NCBI GenBank assembly: GCA_030636125.1
Contig: DAOVXM010000016.1
Location: forward strand, 1-13,780
Length of the DNA stretch: 13,780 nt
Direction: 5' to 3'
Origin: Chloroflexota bacterium
Lineage (GTDB): Bacteria; Chloroflexota; Anaerolineae; Anaerolineales; UBA4823
A program made the translations under genes and the position numbers. Below, one piece after another: positions 1 through 7,185 of this stretch (within the stretch, counting starts at the first letter, position 1; the number at the start of each line of letters is the position of its first letter). A model generated the notes under the pieces. The model did no database searches. It was not told the origin of the DNA and saw nothing but the letters and a program-made list of their open reading frames with translations.

Positions 1-8
1 CAATAATC

Positions 9-935
9 ATGAAAAAAGATTTATGGATCACGGGAATTGTGCCAGCGGTATATACTCCCATGCACGAAGACGGCAGTCTAAATCTCGACTTGGTTGAACC
101 AATCGTGGAACACTTGATTCACGATGGCGTAAGCGCGCTATACGTTTGTGGAAGCACCGGAGAAGGACCATCCCTCTCCACTGCTGAGCGCTTTGAAGTC
201 ACCGAAACCTATGTTCGTGCGGTTGCTGGGCGAATTCCAGTAATCGTTCAAGCCGGGCATAACAGCCTGATGCAGGCACGCCGATTGGCAGAACATGCTC
301 AAGCGATTGGAGCGGATGCAATCTCTGCTGTACCGCCCACCTACTTCAAAATCGATTCCCTGGAAATTCTTTTGGATTGTATGGCTGAGATCACTGCTGG
401 TGCTCCGGAGTTGCCTTTCTATTACTATCATATCCCTAGACTGACAAAGGTGAAGATCGATGTGCTCCAATTTTTACGACTCGGCTGTGAACACCTTCCG
501 ACACTTGCTGGAGTCAAGTATAGCAATACCACAATCTGGGAATTACAAGCTTGTGCTGCTTTCGCAAATGGTCACTATAACATGCTATTTGGCTCAGACG
601 AGATGCTGCTCGCCGGGTTAGTTGGTGGTGCCCAGGGCGCGGTTGGCAGCACTTATAACTTTGCTGCCCTCTTATATCTCCGTATCATTGAGGCGTACAA
701 ACAAGGCGACATAATCGAGGCGCAAAGATTACAAGGCTTATCGGTAAAAATGATCCAGCATCTTAACAAATATGGAACTCCAACGAGTAATGCACCATCC
801 TTGAAAACGATGATGAAACTGATTGGCCTGGATTGCGGTCCGATGCGCCTGCCACAGGTGGCTTTATCTCCAGAGAAAGCGGACGCGCTAAGACGGAATA
901 TGGAAGAAATCGGCTTTTTTGATTGGGGAAGGTAG
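9..935 (+). CDS. nanA: N-acetylneuraminate lyase-like aldolase (DapA/NAL superfamily)
   Basis: This is a 308-residue class I (Schiff-base) aldolase of the DapA/N-acetylneuraminate lyase superfamily, close to the usual length of about 300. It probably splits a sialic acid, or another 2-keto-3-deoxy sugar acid, into pyruvate and an aldose such as ManNAc, in the cytoplasm. The substrate-carboxylate loop GSTGEG is at 48-53, the catalytic Tyr140 lies in YYYHIP (138-143), and the Schiff-base Lys170 lies in GVKYS (168-172). The run GAVGSTYNF (210-218) and the YYHIP form are typical of NAL, especially the animal NPL type, rather than of dihydrodipicolinate synthase. The epimerase directly downstream would use ManNAc, which supports the NAL reading. 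The ATG at 9 gives a normal N-terminus, but only 8 bases lie upstream, so no ribosome site can be judged. The family assignment is firm. Substrate choice (Neu5Ac, KDN, KDO or other) is inferred. Confidence 0.85.
   Translation: MKKDLWITGIVPAVYTPMHEDGSLNLDLVEPIVEHLIHDGVSALYVCGSTGEGPSLSTAERFEVTETYVRAVAGRIPVIVQAGHNSLMQARRLAEHAQAIGADAISAVPPTYFKIDSLEILLDCMAEITAGAPELPFYYYHIPRLTKVKIDVLQFLRLGCEHLPTLAGVKYSNTTIWELQACAAFANGHYNMLFGSDEMLLAGLVGGAQGAVGSTYNFAALLYLRIIEAYKQGDIIEAQRLQGLSVKMIQHLNKYGTPTSNAPSLKTMMKLIGLDCGPMRLPQVALSPEKADALRRNMEEIGFFDWGR
925..932 (+). promoter_or_regulatory. Ribosome binding site for the epimerase gene
   Basis: GGGGAAGG lies 8 bases before the ATG at 941 and inside the last codons of the lyase gene. 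It decides the start: an upstream in-frame TTG at 923 would lie on top of this site and has no Shine-Dalgarno sequence of its own. Confidence 0.6.
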
Positions 936-940
936 AGATA

Positions 941-2125
941 ATGAACATAGAACGGATAGATGAGTTAATCGCAATTTACCAGGATGGGCTGCTTGGAGAT
1001 ACCCTCCCATTCTGGATCAAACACTGTGTTGATCGTGAGTATGGAGGTTTCACAATTTGTCTAGATCGGGATGGTACGATCATTGACACAGATAAGGGAA
1101 TGTGGAGCCAGGGACGATTTTCCTGGCTGTTATCCCATCTTTACAATACGGTCGAGAAGAGGGATGAATGGTTGGAACTGTCAAAACACGGTATCGACTT
1201 TATTCGCCAGTATGGGTTTGACGAGGACGGGCGCATGTTCTTCCACGTCACCCGTGATGGTCGTCCCATTCGCAAACGACGTTATATCTCCACCGAGGTC
1301 TTTGGGGTGGCTGCTTTAGCTGAATATGGGCGCGCGGCAAATGATGATCAGGCGATACAAGAAGCCCTTGATTTATACAAACTGATCATCCGATATCTGA
1401 CCACGCCTGGATTGCTGCCCCCCAAGTTCACGGATGTCCGCCCTAGAAAAGGGTTAACCATCCCGATGGTCATGATAGTCACCTCCCAGATTCTGCGTGC
1501 TGCGACTGGCGATCCACTTTGTGATGAGTGGATTGAGCGCAGCATCAGCGAAATCGAACGCGACTTCATGAAACCCGATCTCGAAGTTGTCATGGAAACT
1601 GTTGGCCCAAATGGGGAAAGCTATGATCATTTTGACGGTCGATTACTAAACCCAGGGCATTCAATCGAAGCAGCCTGGTTCATCCTGGAGGAAGCCAAGT
1701 ATAGGGGGAATGATCCGCGTCTCATCAAAATGGGCACAACCATTCTGGACTGGATGTGGAAATGGGGCTGGGACGAGGAGTACGGTGGAATAATCTATTT
1801 CCGAGATCTTAAAGGCTTGCCTGTGCAGGAATACTGGCACGATATGAAGTTCTGGTGGCCTCAGAATGAAGCTATCATTGCTACCCTAATGGCGTACCAG
1901 GCAACTGGTGATGAGAAATACACCCGCTGGCATCAACTGATCTATGATTGGGCGCACCAGCACTTTCCAGACACCGAATTTGGTGAATGGTTCGGTTATC
2001 TCCACCGCGACGGTCGTATTTCCAATTACATGAAGGGCAATATTTGGAAGGGACCATTCCACCTGCCTCGTATGCAGTTGATGTGTTGGCGGATTCTTGA
2101 GGAAATGAAGAAAGAAGAGAGATGA
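941..2125 (+). CDS. N-acylglucosamine 2-epimerase (AGE/RnBP family)
   Basis: This 394-residue (alpha/alpha)6-barrel epimerase of the AGE family would interconvert ManNAc and GlcNAc in the cytoplasm. It matches the known catalytic set of AGE enzymes: Arg59 in WSQGRF, His240 in LNPGHSIEA (236-244), Glu310 in WWPQNEA (305-311) and His374 in GPFHLPR (371-377). The stretches GEWFGYL and KGPFHLPR closely resemble animal renin-binding protein, which is a GlcNAc 2-epimerase. Length fits the family (about 390-400). The ATG at 941 is preferred over a TTG at 923 because GGGGAAGG sits 8 bases before it. It starts 5 bases after the lyase stop and overlaps the next gene by 4 bases (ATGA). Together with the lyase it forms the opening steps of sialic acid catabolism. 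A related mannose or cellobiose epimerase activity is a less likely alternative. Confidence 0.88.
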   Translation: MNIERIDELIAIYQDGLLGDTLPFWIKHCVDREYGGFTICLDRDGTIIDTDKGMWSQGRFSWLLSHLYNTVEKRDEWLELSKHGIDFIRQYGFDEDGRMFFHVTRDGRPIRKRRYISTEVFGVAALAEYGRAANDDQAIQEALDLYKLIIRYLTTPGLLPPKFTDVRPRKGLTIPMVMIVTSQILRAATGDPLCDEWIERSISEIERDFMKPDLEVVMETVGPNGESYDHFDGRLLNPGHSIEAAWFILEEAKYRGNDPRLIKMGTTILDWMWKWGWDEEYGGIIYFRDLKGLPVQEYWHDMKFWWPQNEAIIATLMAYQATGDEKYTRWHQLIYDWAHQHFPDTEFGEWFGYLHRDGRISNYMKGNIWKGPFHLPRMQLMCWRILEEMKKEER

Positions 2126-3297
2126 TCTGCGGAAAAGAGCGCATTCTGGCAACTCTCAATGGTAGGACGGTAGATCACATCCCCTTTGTGCCCAATATTT
2201 GGCAGTGGTTCTACGTAAATCAATACAACGGAACCTTGCCCGAAGAGATCCGGAATACTGCGCATCCCGTTGACGTACTGCGATGGATGGGAGCGGATAT
2301 TTTATCTAAATTCGAAGGGGACGTTAGAACGCCGATCTACCATACGTGCGATATGCACGTAGAGTTTTCCGGTCAGCCAGTCGGAGGTCAGTCCCCCTGG
2401 ACTTCCTTTACTTCTTTTGAAGGTGGTATGGTGCGCCATGAAACCCTCCGAACCCCTGACGGCACGCTTACTCACGGATGGGAATATCAGCCTGAAACAG
2501 GAGCGCCTTTTGAGACTGAACACTGGTGGAAAGATTTTGACGCTGAATTCCAGGCGGTTCGCTATTGGATGGAAGATACCGAGTGGACCTATGATCAAAT
2601 GGCTTTAGAAGATGGCCTGACGCGGATTGGAAACGATGGCATCATCATTTTTCAACTCCTACCCTCACCTCTAAAGCAATTCCATTGGCTAGCCGGGCAG
2701 GAAAACGCCTCATATTTCATCATGGATCATCCTGATGAAATGCGGGCTCTTGCCAAAATTCATGAAGTGAAATCGCTGGAGTTCCTTGAGCAAGTCGTTG
2801 GTTTAGATGACGTGTGGGTCTTTGAGGTAGCCGATAACCTGGACAGCGCATTTTATCCTCCCTATTGGTTCAAGGAATTCTGTGTGCCTGTTCTTAGAAA
2901 GATGGCGGATATGGTTCATTCGCGTGGAAAATATCTGGTCATCCATGCATGTGGTCATTTAAAAGCGTTAGCCCCTCAATTTTTAGAAGCTGGTATCGAC
3001 TGTGTGGAGGGTCAAGCCCCACCCCCCATTGGAGATTGGTATTTACATGAAGCGCGCGCATTGAGTGAGAGATTGATTGTCTGTGGCGGGATGGCAGCTC
3101 CACAACAGGAACTGCGCGGACCGGATACGCCCGGCATTCTCGATGCTTACGTGTGCGATCTATTTTCTTCAATGGGCGACAAAAAGCGTTTCCTGTTTGG
3201 ATCCAGCTGTAACACCTCTCCCGAGACACCAATAGAGAATCTGCTGTTTTTCAGAAACGCAGCCTGGAAGTATGGAGATTTCACACATGAATTCTAG
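2122..3297 (+). CDS. URO-D superfamily methyltransferase-like protein with zinc ligands
   Basis: This 391-residue protein belongs to the uroporphyrinogen decarboxylase/MtaA-CmuA superfamily (PF01208-type TIM barrel). The N-terminal KERILATLNGRTVDHIPF is the usual start of these proteins. His275-x-Cys277 in IHACGH and Cys363 in GSSCNTSPETP form the H-x-C...C zinc pattern that activates a thiol in MtaA/CmuA-type methyltransferases. True HemE lacks this pattern, so haem synthesis is unlikely. The expected role is methyl transfer between a corrinoid protein and a thiol, or demethylation of a methylated substrate. No corrinoid-binding protein is in the window, so the partner is unknown. The start ATG overlaps the epimerase stop as ATGA and is preceded by a purine-rich stretch, which indicates translational coupling. 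The family is clear but the reaction is not. Confidence 0.75.
   Translation: MICGKERILATLNGRTVDHIPFVPNIWQWFYVNQYNGTLPEEIRNTAHPVDVLRWMGADILSKFEGDVRTPIYHTCDMHVEFSGQPVGGQSPWTSFTSFEGGMVRHETLRTPDGTLTHGWEYQPETGAPFETEHWWKDFDAEFQAVRYWMEDTEWTYDQMALEDGLTRIGNDGIIIFQLLPSPLKQFHWLAGQENASYFIMDHPDEMRALAKIHEVKSLEFLEQVVGLDDVWVFEVADNLDSAFYPPYWFKEFCVPVLRKMADMVHSRGKYLVIHACGHLKALAPQFLEAGIDCVEGQAPPPIGDWYLHEARALSERLIVCGGMAAPQQELRGPDTPGILDAYVCDLFSSMGDKKRFLFGSSCNTSPETPIENLLFFRNAAWKYGDFTHEF
3274..3277 (+). promoter_or_regulatory. Ribosome binding site choosing the start at 3287
   Basis: GGAG lies 9 bases before the ATG at 3287. The alternative in-frame ATG at 3272 has a GGAAG only one base away, which is too close to work. 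Confidence 0.45.
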
Positions 3298-4390
3298 AGA
3301 ACGCATTAAGATCCTCTTATCTTTCAAGGAACCTGATCGGATCGGTAAACAAGATGCTTTCTGGGAAGACACCCTTGACAGATGGCAGAAGGAAGGGATG
3401 CCAAGTGAAGTCGATCCAGGCGATTACTTTGACTTAGACTTTGACAATCTATACATCGACGCTTCGCTTCGATTACCTGAGACGCTGCTCGAAGACACGG
3501 AAGAATACACTATTCGCGCGGACAAGCATGGTTTTATCGCCAAACAATGGAAAGGCAAAGCTGGTGCACTTGGTTATCTGGAGCATAGTGTAATAACTCG
3601 TGAGGACTGGGAGGGATTAATAGATCGTCTGGCAGTCGATTACGGGGGGGTAAGTCGCATTAATGATATCAGTTATTTTCAACCATTTGTAGAATGGCCT
3701 TCCTGGGAGCAAATGGCTCAAAAGTATCGGCAAATTCAGGCACGCGATAAATTTATCTTGCTGCATGTTTATGGCCCCCACGAGGCCAACTGGCGGAAGC
3801 ACGGCTTTGAGCAAACAATGATGGACATGGTACTGGACCCCGATTTCCTGGCCGACATGAGCCGCGCCCATGTAAATCTGGTCATCGAAACACTGGAGAC
3901 TGCCAAGCAATACGGCATCAAGCCTGATGGGCTCTTTATGGCTGAGGATTTAGGAGTAAATACCGGGTTGATGTTCTCGCCGAATGCTTACCGAAAGGTC
4001 TTGTTCAACGATCACCGCCGGTTGGGTGATTACCTGCACACACAAGGAATCGCGTATTTTATCCATACGGATGGCGATGTACGCCAAATAATCCCTTCAT
4101 TGATTGAGGCTGGGGTGCAGGTGCTCCAGCCGATGGAAGCACGCGCCGGCCTGGATGTACGTCAATTGAAACAGGAATACGGTAAGGATCTGACATTCAT
4201 GGGCAATATCAGTGTGGAGAATATTTGCACACCAACTGATAGATTAGATGAAGAAGTGCGCAGCAAGTTGGAGGTTGCCATGGTAGATGGCGGCTATATC
4301 TACCACTCAGACCACTCCGTACCTTCATCAGTCAGTCTGAGTAATTACCAATATTTGATGAGCTTGCTGGATAGATATGGGCATTATTGA
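3287..4390 (+). CDS. URO-D superfamily protein lacking the zinc cysteines (paralog 2)
   Basis: This 367-residue protein is a member of the uroporphyrinogen decarboxylase superfamily. It starts MNSRERIKILLSFKEPDR, the standard N-terminal helix of the family. At the position of the H-x-C zinc motif it has His260-Thr-Asp262 in FIHTDGDV, and at the distal Cys position it has an Asp342-His343 pair in HSDHSVP, so both cysteine ligands are missing. It shares the pattern RWxxEGxPxEV near the N-terminus and DHSVP near the C-terminus with the next gene, so the two belong to the same subgroup. It overlaps the preceding gene by 11 bases. A different metal site or a substrate-binding role is possible. No function can be assigned beyond a URO-D-fold enzyme. 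Decarboxylation or methyl transfer on the operon's substrate is inference. Confidence 0.7.
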   Translation: MNSRERIKILLSFKEPDRIGKQDAFWEDTLDRWQKEGMPSEVDPGDYFDLDFDNLYIDASLRLPETLLEDTEEYTIRADKHGFIAKQWKGKAGALGYLEHSVITREDWEGLIDRLAVDYGGVSRINDISYFQPFVEWPSWEQMAQKYRQIQARDKFILLHVYGPHEANWRKHGFEQTMMDMVLDPDFLADMSRAHVNLVIETLETAKQYGIKPDGLFMAEDLGVNTGLMFSPNAYRKVLFNDHRRLGDYLHTQGIAYFIHTDGDVRQIIPSLIEAGVQVLQPMEARAGLDVRQLKQEYGKDLTFMGNISVENICTPTDRLDEEVRSKLEVAMVDGGYIYHSDHSVPSSVSLSNYQYLMSLLDRYGHY

Positions 4391-4409
4391 TTTCAGATAA
4401 AAGGACATC

Positions 4410-5618
4410 ATGGAGAACGCACGCCAAAGCTTTAATAAAATAATGCGTTACGAAAAACCAGAGCGGATGTTCAATTGGAACCGTCCCTTTGGATTTTACG
4501 CTGACAAGATGGCAACTCAATTCTGGCACCAGACTATTGAACGCTGGCATGGGGAGGGATTGCCATTAGAGGTGAATTCTCCAGCTAAGGTAAATGATTT
4601 TTTTGGGGCGGATCGCAGCCTTCGTGTACTTTTGCGCACCGGGGTTTGGCCGGAGAGAGAGAAAGAAGTGGTAGAGGAGGTTGGAGATTTCGAAGTATTT
4701 TACGATGCAGATGGCGCCTTGGTGCGGCAGTTTAAAGGTGCGAAATATGAAGCTGCCATGCCAGAGCATATCCAATATCCAGTGACTAATAGAAGTGAAT
4801 GGGAGATCTTCAAGAAAGAGCGGCTTGACCCGGAGGCACCTGGACGTGAATGCTTTGAAATTGTACTAGATGGCGAAATCCTTTTGACGAGTTCGTCAGG
4901 TGCTGAAAACTTCGCCCAGGCACAGGAGATTATTCGGGAAAGCAGGTGGCCTGTGGAGATCACAGTCGGTTCCCAATTTGGTTGGGTGCGCAATTGGATG
5001 GGGCTGACAGGGCTGTCTTATATGCTCTACGATGATGAAGGTCTGGTTGCTGATATGCTAAACCACCTTGCGAGCCTGAGCGAATCGGTCGTTACCCACT
5101 TCTTGGACGCATTGAAAGTGAAGATCGATTATGCCACTTGGTGGGAGGATATGGCCTACAACAATGGCCCCCTGATCCACCCGAATTTTTTCGAGAGTTT
5201 AGCGGTCCCAAATTATCGACGCGTCAACGACACACTATATAGCAGGGGAATTGATATCATCGGTGTCGATTCCGATGGAAACCTGGATAAGCTTATACCC
5301 TTGTGGTTGGATGGTGGCATTAATTTTGTCTACCCAAATGAGGTCGCTGCGGGCAATGATGTCGCAGTGACGCGTAAAAAATACGGCCAGGATATGCGCC
5401 TGGTGGGAGGTGTTGATAAGCGCACTCTAGCTCAAGGAAAAGCCGTTATTCAAGAAGAATTAGATCGGCGGCTACCACTTGTTGCTGAGGGAGGTTATCT
5501 GCCATCAGTTGATCACAGCGTACCCCCCGATATTTCATATGAAAATTATAAATTTTTCGTTGAACGCTACCAAAGAGAATGTGCTGAACACATCAATAAA
5601 ATGGATGTCAATAAATGA
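4410..5618 (+). CDS. URO-D superfamily protein lacking the zinc cysteines (paralog 3)
   Basis: This 402-residue URO-D superfamily protein is a tandem paralog of the previous gene (shared RWxGEGLPLEV and DHSVPPD blocks). The zinc-motif position reads Asp287-Ser-Asp289-Gly in VDSDGN, so even the histidine is replaced. The distal site is Asp368-His369 in SVDHSVPPD. The canonical H-x-C...C ligands are therefore absent, and a classic MtaA-type thiol activation is unlikely. AAAAGGA at 4398-4404, 5 bases before the ATG, is a good ribosome site. The gene follows its neighbour by 19 bases and overlaps the next by 4 (ATGA). Its last 60 or so residues are about half identical to the orphan fragment after the sulfatase at 6946-7146. 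The function is unknown, and an enzymatic role on the shared substrate is inferred from context. Confidence 0.7.
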   Translation: MENARQSFNKIMRYEKPERMFNWNRPFGFYADKMATQFWHQTIERWHGEGLPLEVNSPAKVNDFFGADRSLRVLLRTGVWPEREKEVVEEVGDFEVFYDADGALVRQFKGAKYEAAMPEHIQYPVTNRSEWEIFKKERLDPEAPGRECFEIVLDGEILLTSSSGAENFAQAQEIIRESRWPVEITVGSQFGWVRNWMGLTGLSYMLYDDEGLVADMLNHLASLSESVVTHFLDALKVKIDYATWWEDMAYNNGPLIHPNFFESLAVPNYRRVNDTLYSRGIDIIGVDSDGNLDKLIPLWLDGGINFVYPNEVAAGNDVAVTRKKYGQDMRLVGGVDKRTLAQGKAVIQEELDRRLPLVAEGGYLPSVDHSVPPDISYENYKFFVERYQRECAEHINKMDVNK

Positions 5619-6955
5619 GAGCACAAATGAGTGAGAATACCTCCCCCAATATTGTTATCATTATGATCGATGATCTAGGCAGGGGTGATATCGGTTGTTA
5701 TGGCAATGAAGTAATCCGCACCCCCCACCTGGATAACTTAGCCAGACAGGGAATGCGTTTGATCGATGCATATTCAGCCGGGCCAATGTGCTCACCCTCC
5801 CGGGCTGCTTTACTCACCGGGCGTGATCCAAACCGTGTTGGTGTTTACGATTGGATTCCCCCAGACCATTTCATGTATTTACTAGAGAATGAGATCACCA
5901 TAGCACAATTATTATGGGATGCAGGTTATCAGACCTGTCATGTCGGAAAATGGCACCTGAGCTGGATCAAGGAAGGCCCTGATCAGCCACAGCCAAATGA
6001 TTACGGTTTTGAATATTGGTTTAGCTCACAGACCAATCACCCGCACCGTCACCCCTCTGATTTCTTTAAGAATGGTCAACCTGTAGGTAAGATCGAAGAT
6101 TATTCCTGTCAAATCGTTACACGCGAGGCGGTCAACTGGCTCCGGGATGTACGTAATCCCGGTAGACCTGTCTTCCAATTCGTTTGCTATCACGAACCCC
6201 ATGAGCATATTGAACCGCCACCGGAATGGAAAGAGAAATATGCCGAATATGGTGTAAAAGCACCATACTATGCGACTGTTGCCCATTTGGACGATGCCAT
6301 CGGCAAGTACCTGGCTGCGCTGGATGAAATGGATTTAGCCCAAAATACCTTGTTGATATTTACGGTCGATCACGGCCCGGCGCGCTTTAACTGGGGCGTT
6401 TTTGAGCGTTCTTATGGTACGCCAGGTCCTTTAAGAGGTTTCAAGCGCCAGCTGTATGAAGGTGGTATTCGTGTCCCCACCTTGATACGCTGGCCGGGAT
6501 ATACTGAGTCCGGGCAGGTGGTTAGTGAACCAATTTGTGGAACTGATATTTTACCCACGATCTGCGATCTTCTCGAGATTCCAGTACCCGATGACCGTCC
6601 AATCGATGGGGTTAGCTTCCTGCCGATTTTTAAGGGGAAGCCCATAGACCGAGCGATTCCGCTCCATTGGGAATTTCACCACCCCTGGTCAGGCCCGCAG
6701 GCAGTGCTGCGCGATGAGGAATGGGTGCTTACAGCCAAGTTGAACACTAAATATCCCTACAGCGGGGGCTTCAAAAAGGAGTTCCAACCCCATTTCAAAT
6801 ACGCGCAGTTGAGGAAATTTAAGTTATACAACCTGGCGGAGGATATCGGTCAACAGAACGATATTGCTTACGCCTATCCGGAACGCGTGGAAAGCATGGC
6901 TGAGAAACTCAAATCCATATATCAAGAAGTTCATGAAGAAGGCCCCTGGTGGTAG
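5615..6955 (+). CDS. Cytoplasmic type I sulfatase, arylsulfatase A-like (sulfatase 1)
   Basis: This 446-residue sulfatase (PF00884, alkaline-phosphatase fold) would hydrolyse a sulfate ester after its active-site Cys59 is converted to formylglycine. Cys59 lies in the CSPSR signature (59-63), followed by AALLTGR. Other active-site residues visible are the metal pair Asp19-Asp20 (IDDLG), Lys112 in GKWHL, His193 in YHEPH, Asp252-His253 in VDHG and Lys277 in GFKR before YEGGIRVP. The N-terminus begins directly with the core strand PNIVIIMIDD, so there is no signal peptide and the enzyme should be cytoplasmic. The ATG at 5615 overlaps the URO-D stop as ATGA. An in-frame ATG at 5627 with GAGAG 5 bases before it is an equal alternative. 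The protein ends EEGPWW exactly where sequence homologous to a URO-D gene begins, so a few original C-terminal residues may be lost. Substrate unknown. Confidence 0.88.
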   Translation: MRAQMSENTSPNIVIIMIDDLGRGDIGCYGNEVIRTPHLDNLARQGMRLIDAYSAGPMCSPSRAALLTGRDPNRVGVYDWIPPDHFMYLLENEITIAQLLWDAGYQTCHVGKWHLSWIKEGPDQPQPNDYGFEYWFSSQTNHPHRHPSDFFKNGQPVGKIEDYSCQIVTREAVNWLRDVRNPGRPVFQFVCYHEPHEHIEPPPEWKEKYAEYGVKAPYYATVAHLDDAIGKYLAALDEMDLAQNTLLIFTVDHGPARFNWGVFERSYGTPGPLRGFKRQLYEGGIRVPTLIRWPGYTESGQVVSEPICGTDILPTICDLLEIPVPDDRPIDGVSFLPIFKGKPIDRAIPLHWEFHHPWSGPQAVLRDEEWVLTAKLNTKYPYSGGFKKEFQPHFKYAQLRKFKLYNLAEDIGQQNDIAYAYPERVESMAEKLKSIYQEVHEEGPWW

Positions 6956-7146
6956 GCATCGATAAACGCGTTTTTTTGCAAGATAATGCTGGTATAAAAG
7001 CTGAGCTCGGCAGCCGCCTGCCCTTCATCCTGGATGGCGGATACCTGCCTTCTGTGGATCACAGCGTACCGCCGGATATTCCTTTCCAAAATTATATGAA
7101 CTATCTGGAGCTTTACCATGCAGGCTGTGAGCGTTATCTTAGGTAA
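6946..7146 (+). pseudogene. Orphan C-terminal remnant of a URO-D superfamily gene
   Basis: Read from 6946 this frame encodes about 66 residues that match only the C-terminal end of the URO-D paralog at 4410-5618. The match begins at the block VGGVDKR there (VVGIDKR here) and runs through the identical GGYLPSVDHSVPPDI. About 33 of 62 aligned residues are the same and DNA identity is clearly lower, so it comes from a diverged paralog rather than a fresh copy of that gene. Roughly the first 330 codons of a full gene are missing. The frame is open to a TAA at 7144-7146 and has a possible GTG at 6949, but that start lies inside the last codons of the sulfatase. A protein lacking most of the barrel is not expected to work. 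The homology runs into the last codons of the upstream sulfatase, which marks a recombination or deletion junction. Confidence 0.8.
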
Positions 7147-7171
7147 CTGCAGGAAAATAGGTATATGAGAT

Positions 7172-7179
7172 GAGGTGAT
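7172..7179 (+). promoter_or_regulatory. Strong ribosome binding site for the oxidoreductase gene
   Basis: GAGGTGAT lies 6 bases before the ATG at 7186 and is among the strongest Shine-Dalgarno matches in the window. This gene follows the remnant rather than overlapping an intact gene, so it must start translation on its own. Confidence 0.6.
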
Positions 7180-7185
7180 GAGAAT

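Noticed and set aside
923..940. Upstream TTG start extending the epimerase by six codons
   Set aside because: It overlaps the lyase gene and contains the ribosome site that serves the ATG at 941.
2122..5618. URO-D proteins as haem biosynthesis enzymes (HemE)
   Set aside because: There are three tandem divergent copies in a sulfatase operon. The first has MtaA/CmuA zinc ligands, and no other haem genes are present.
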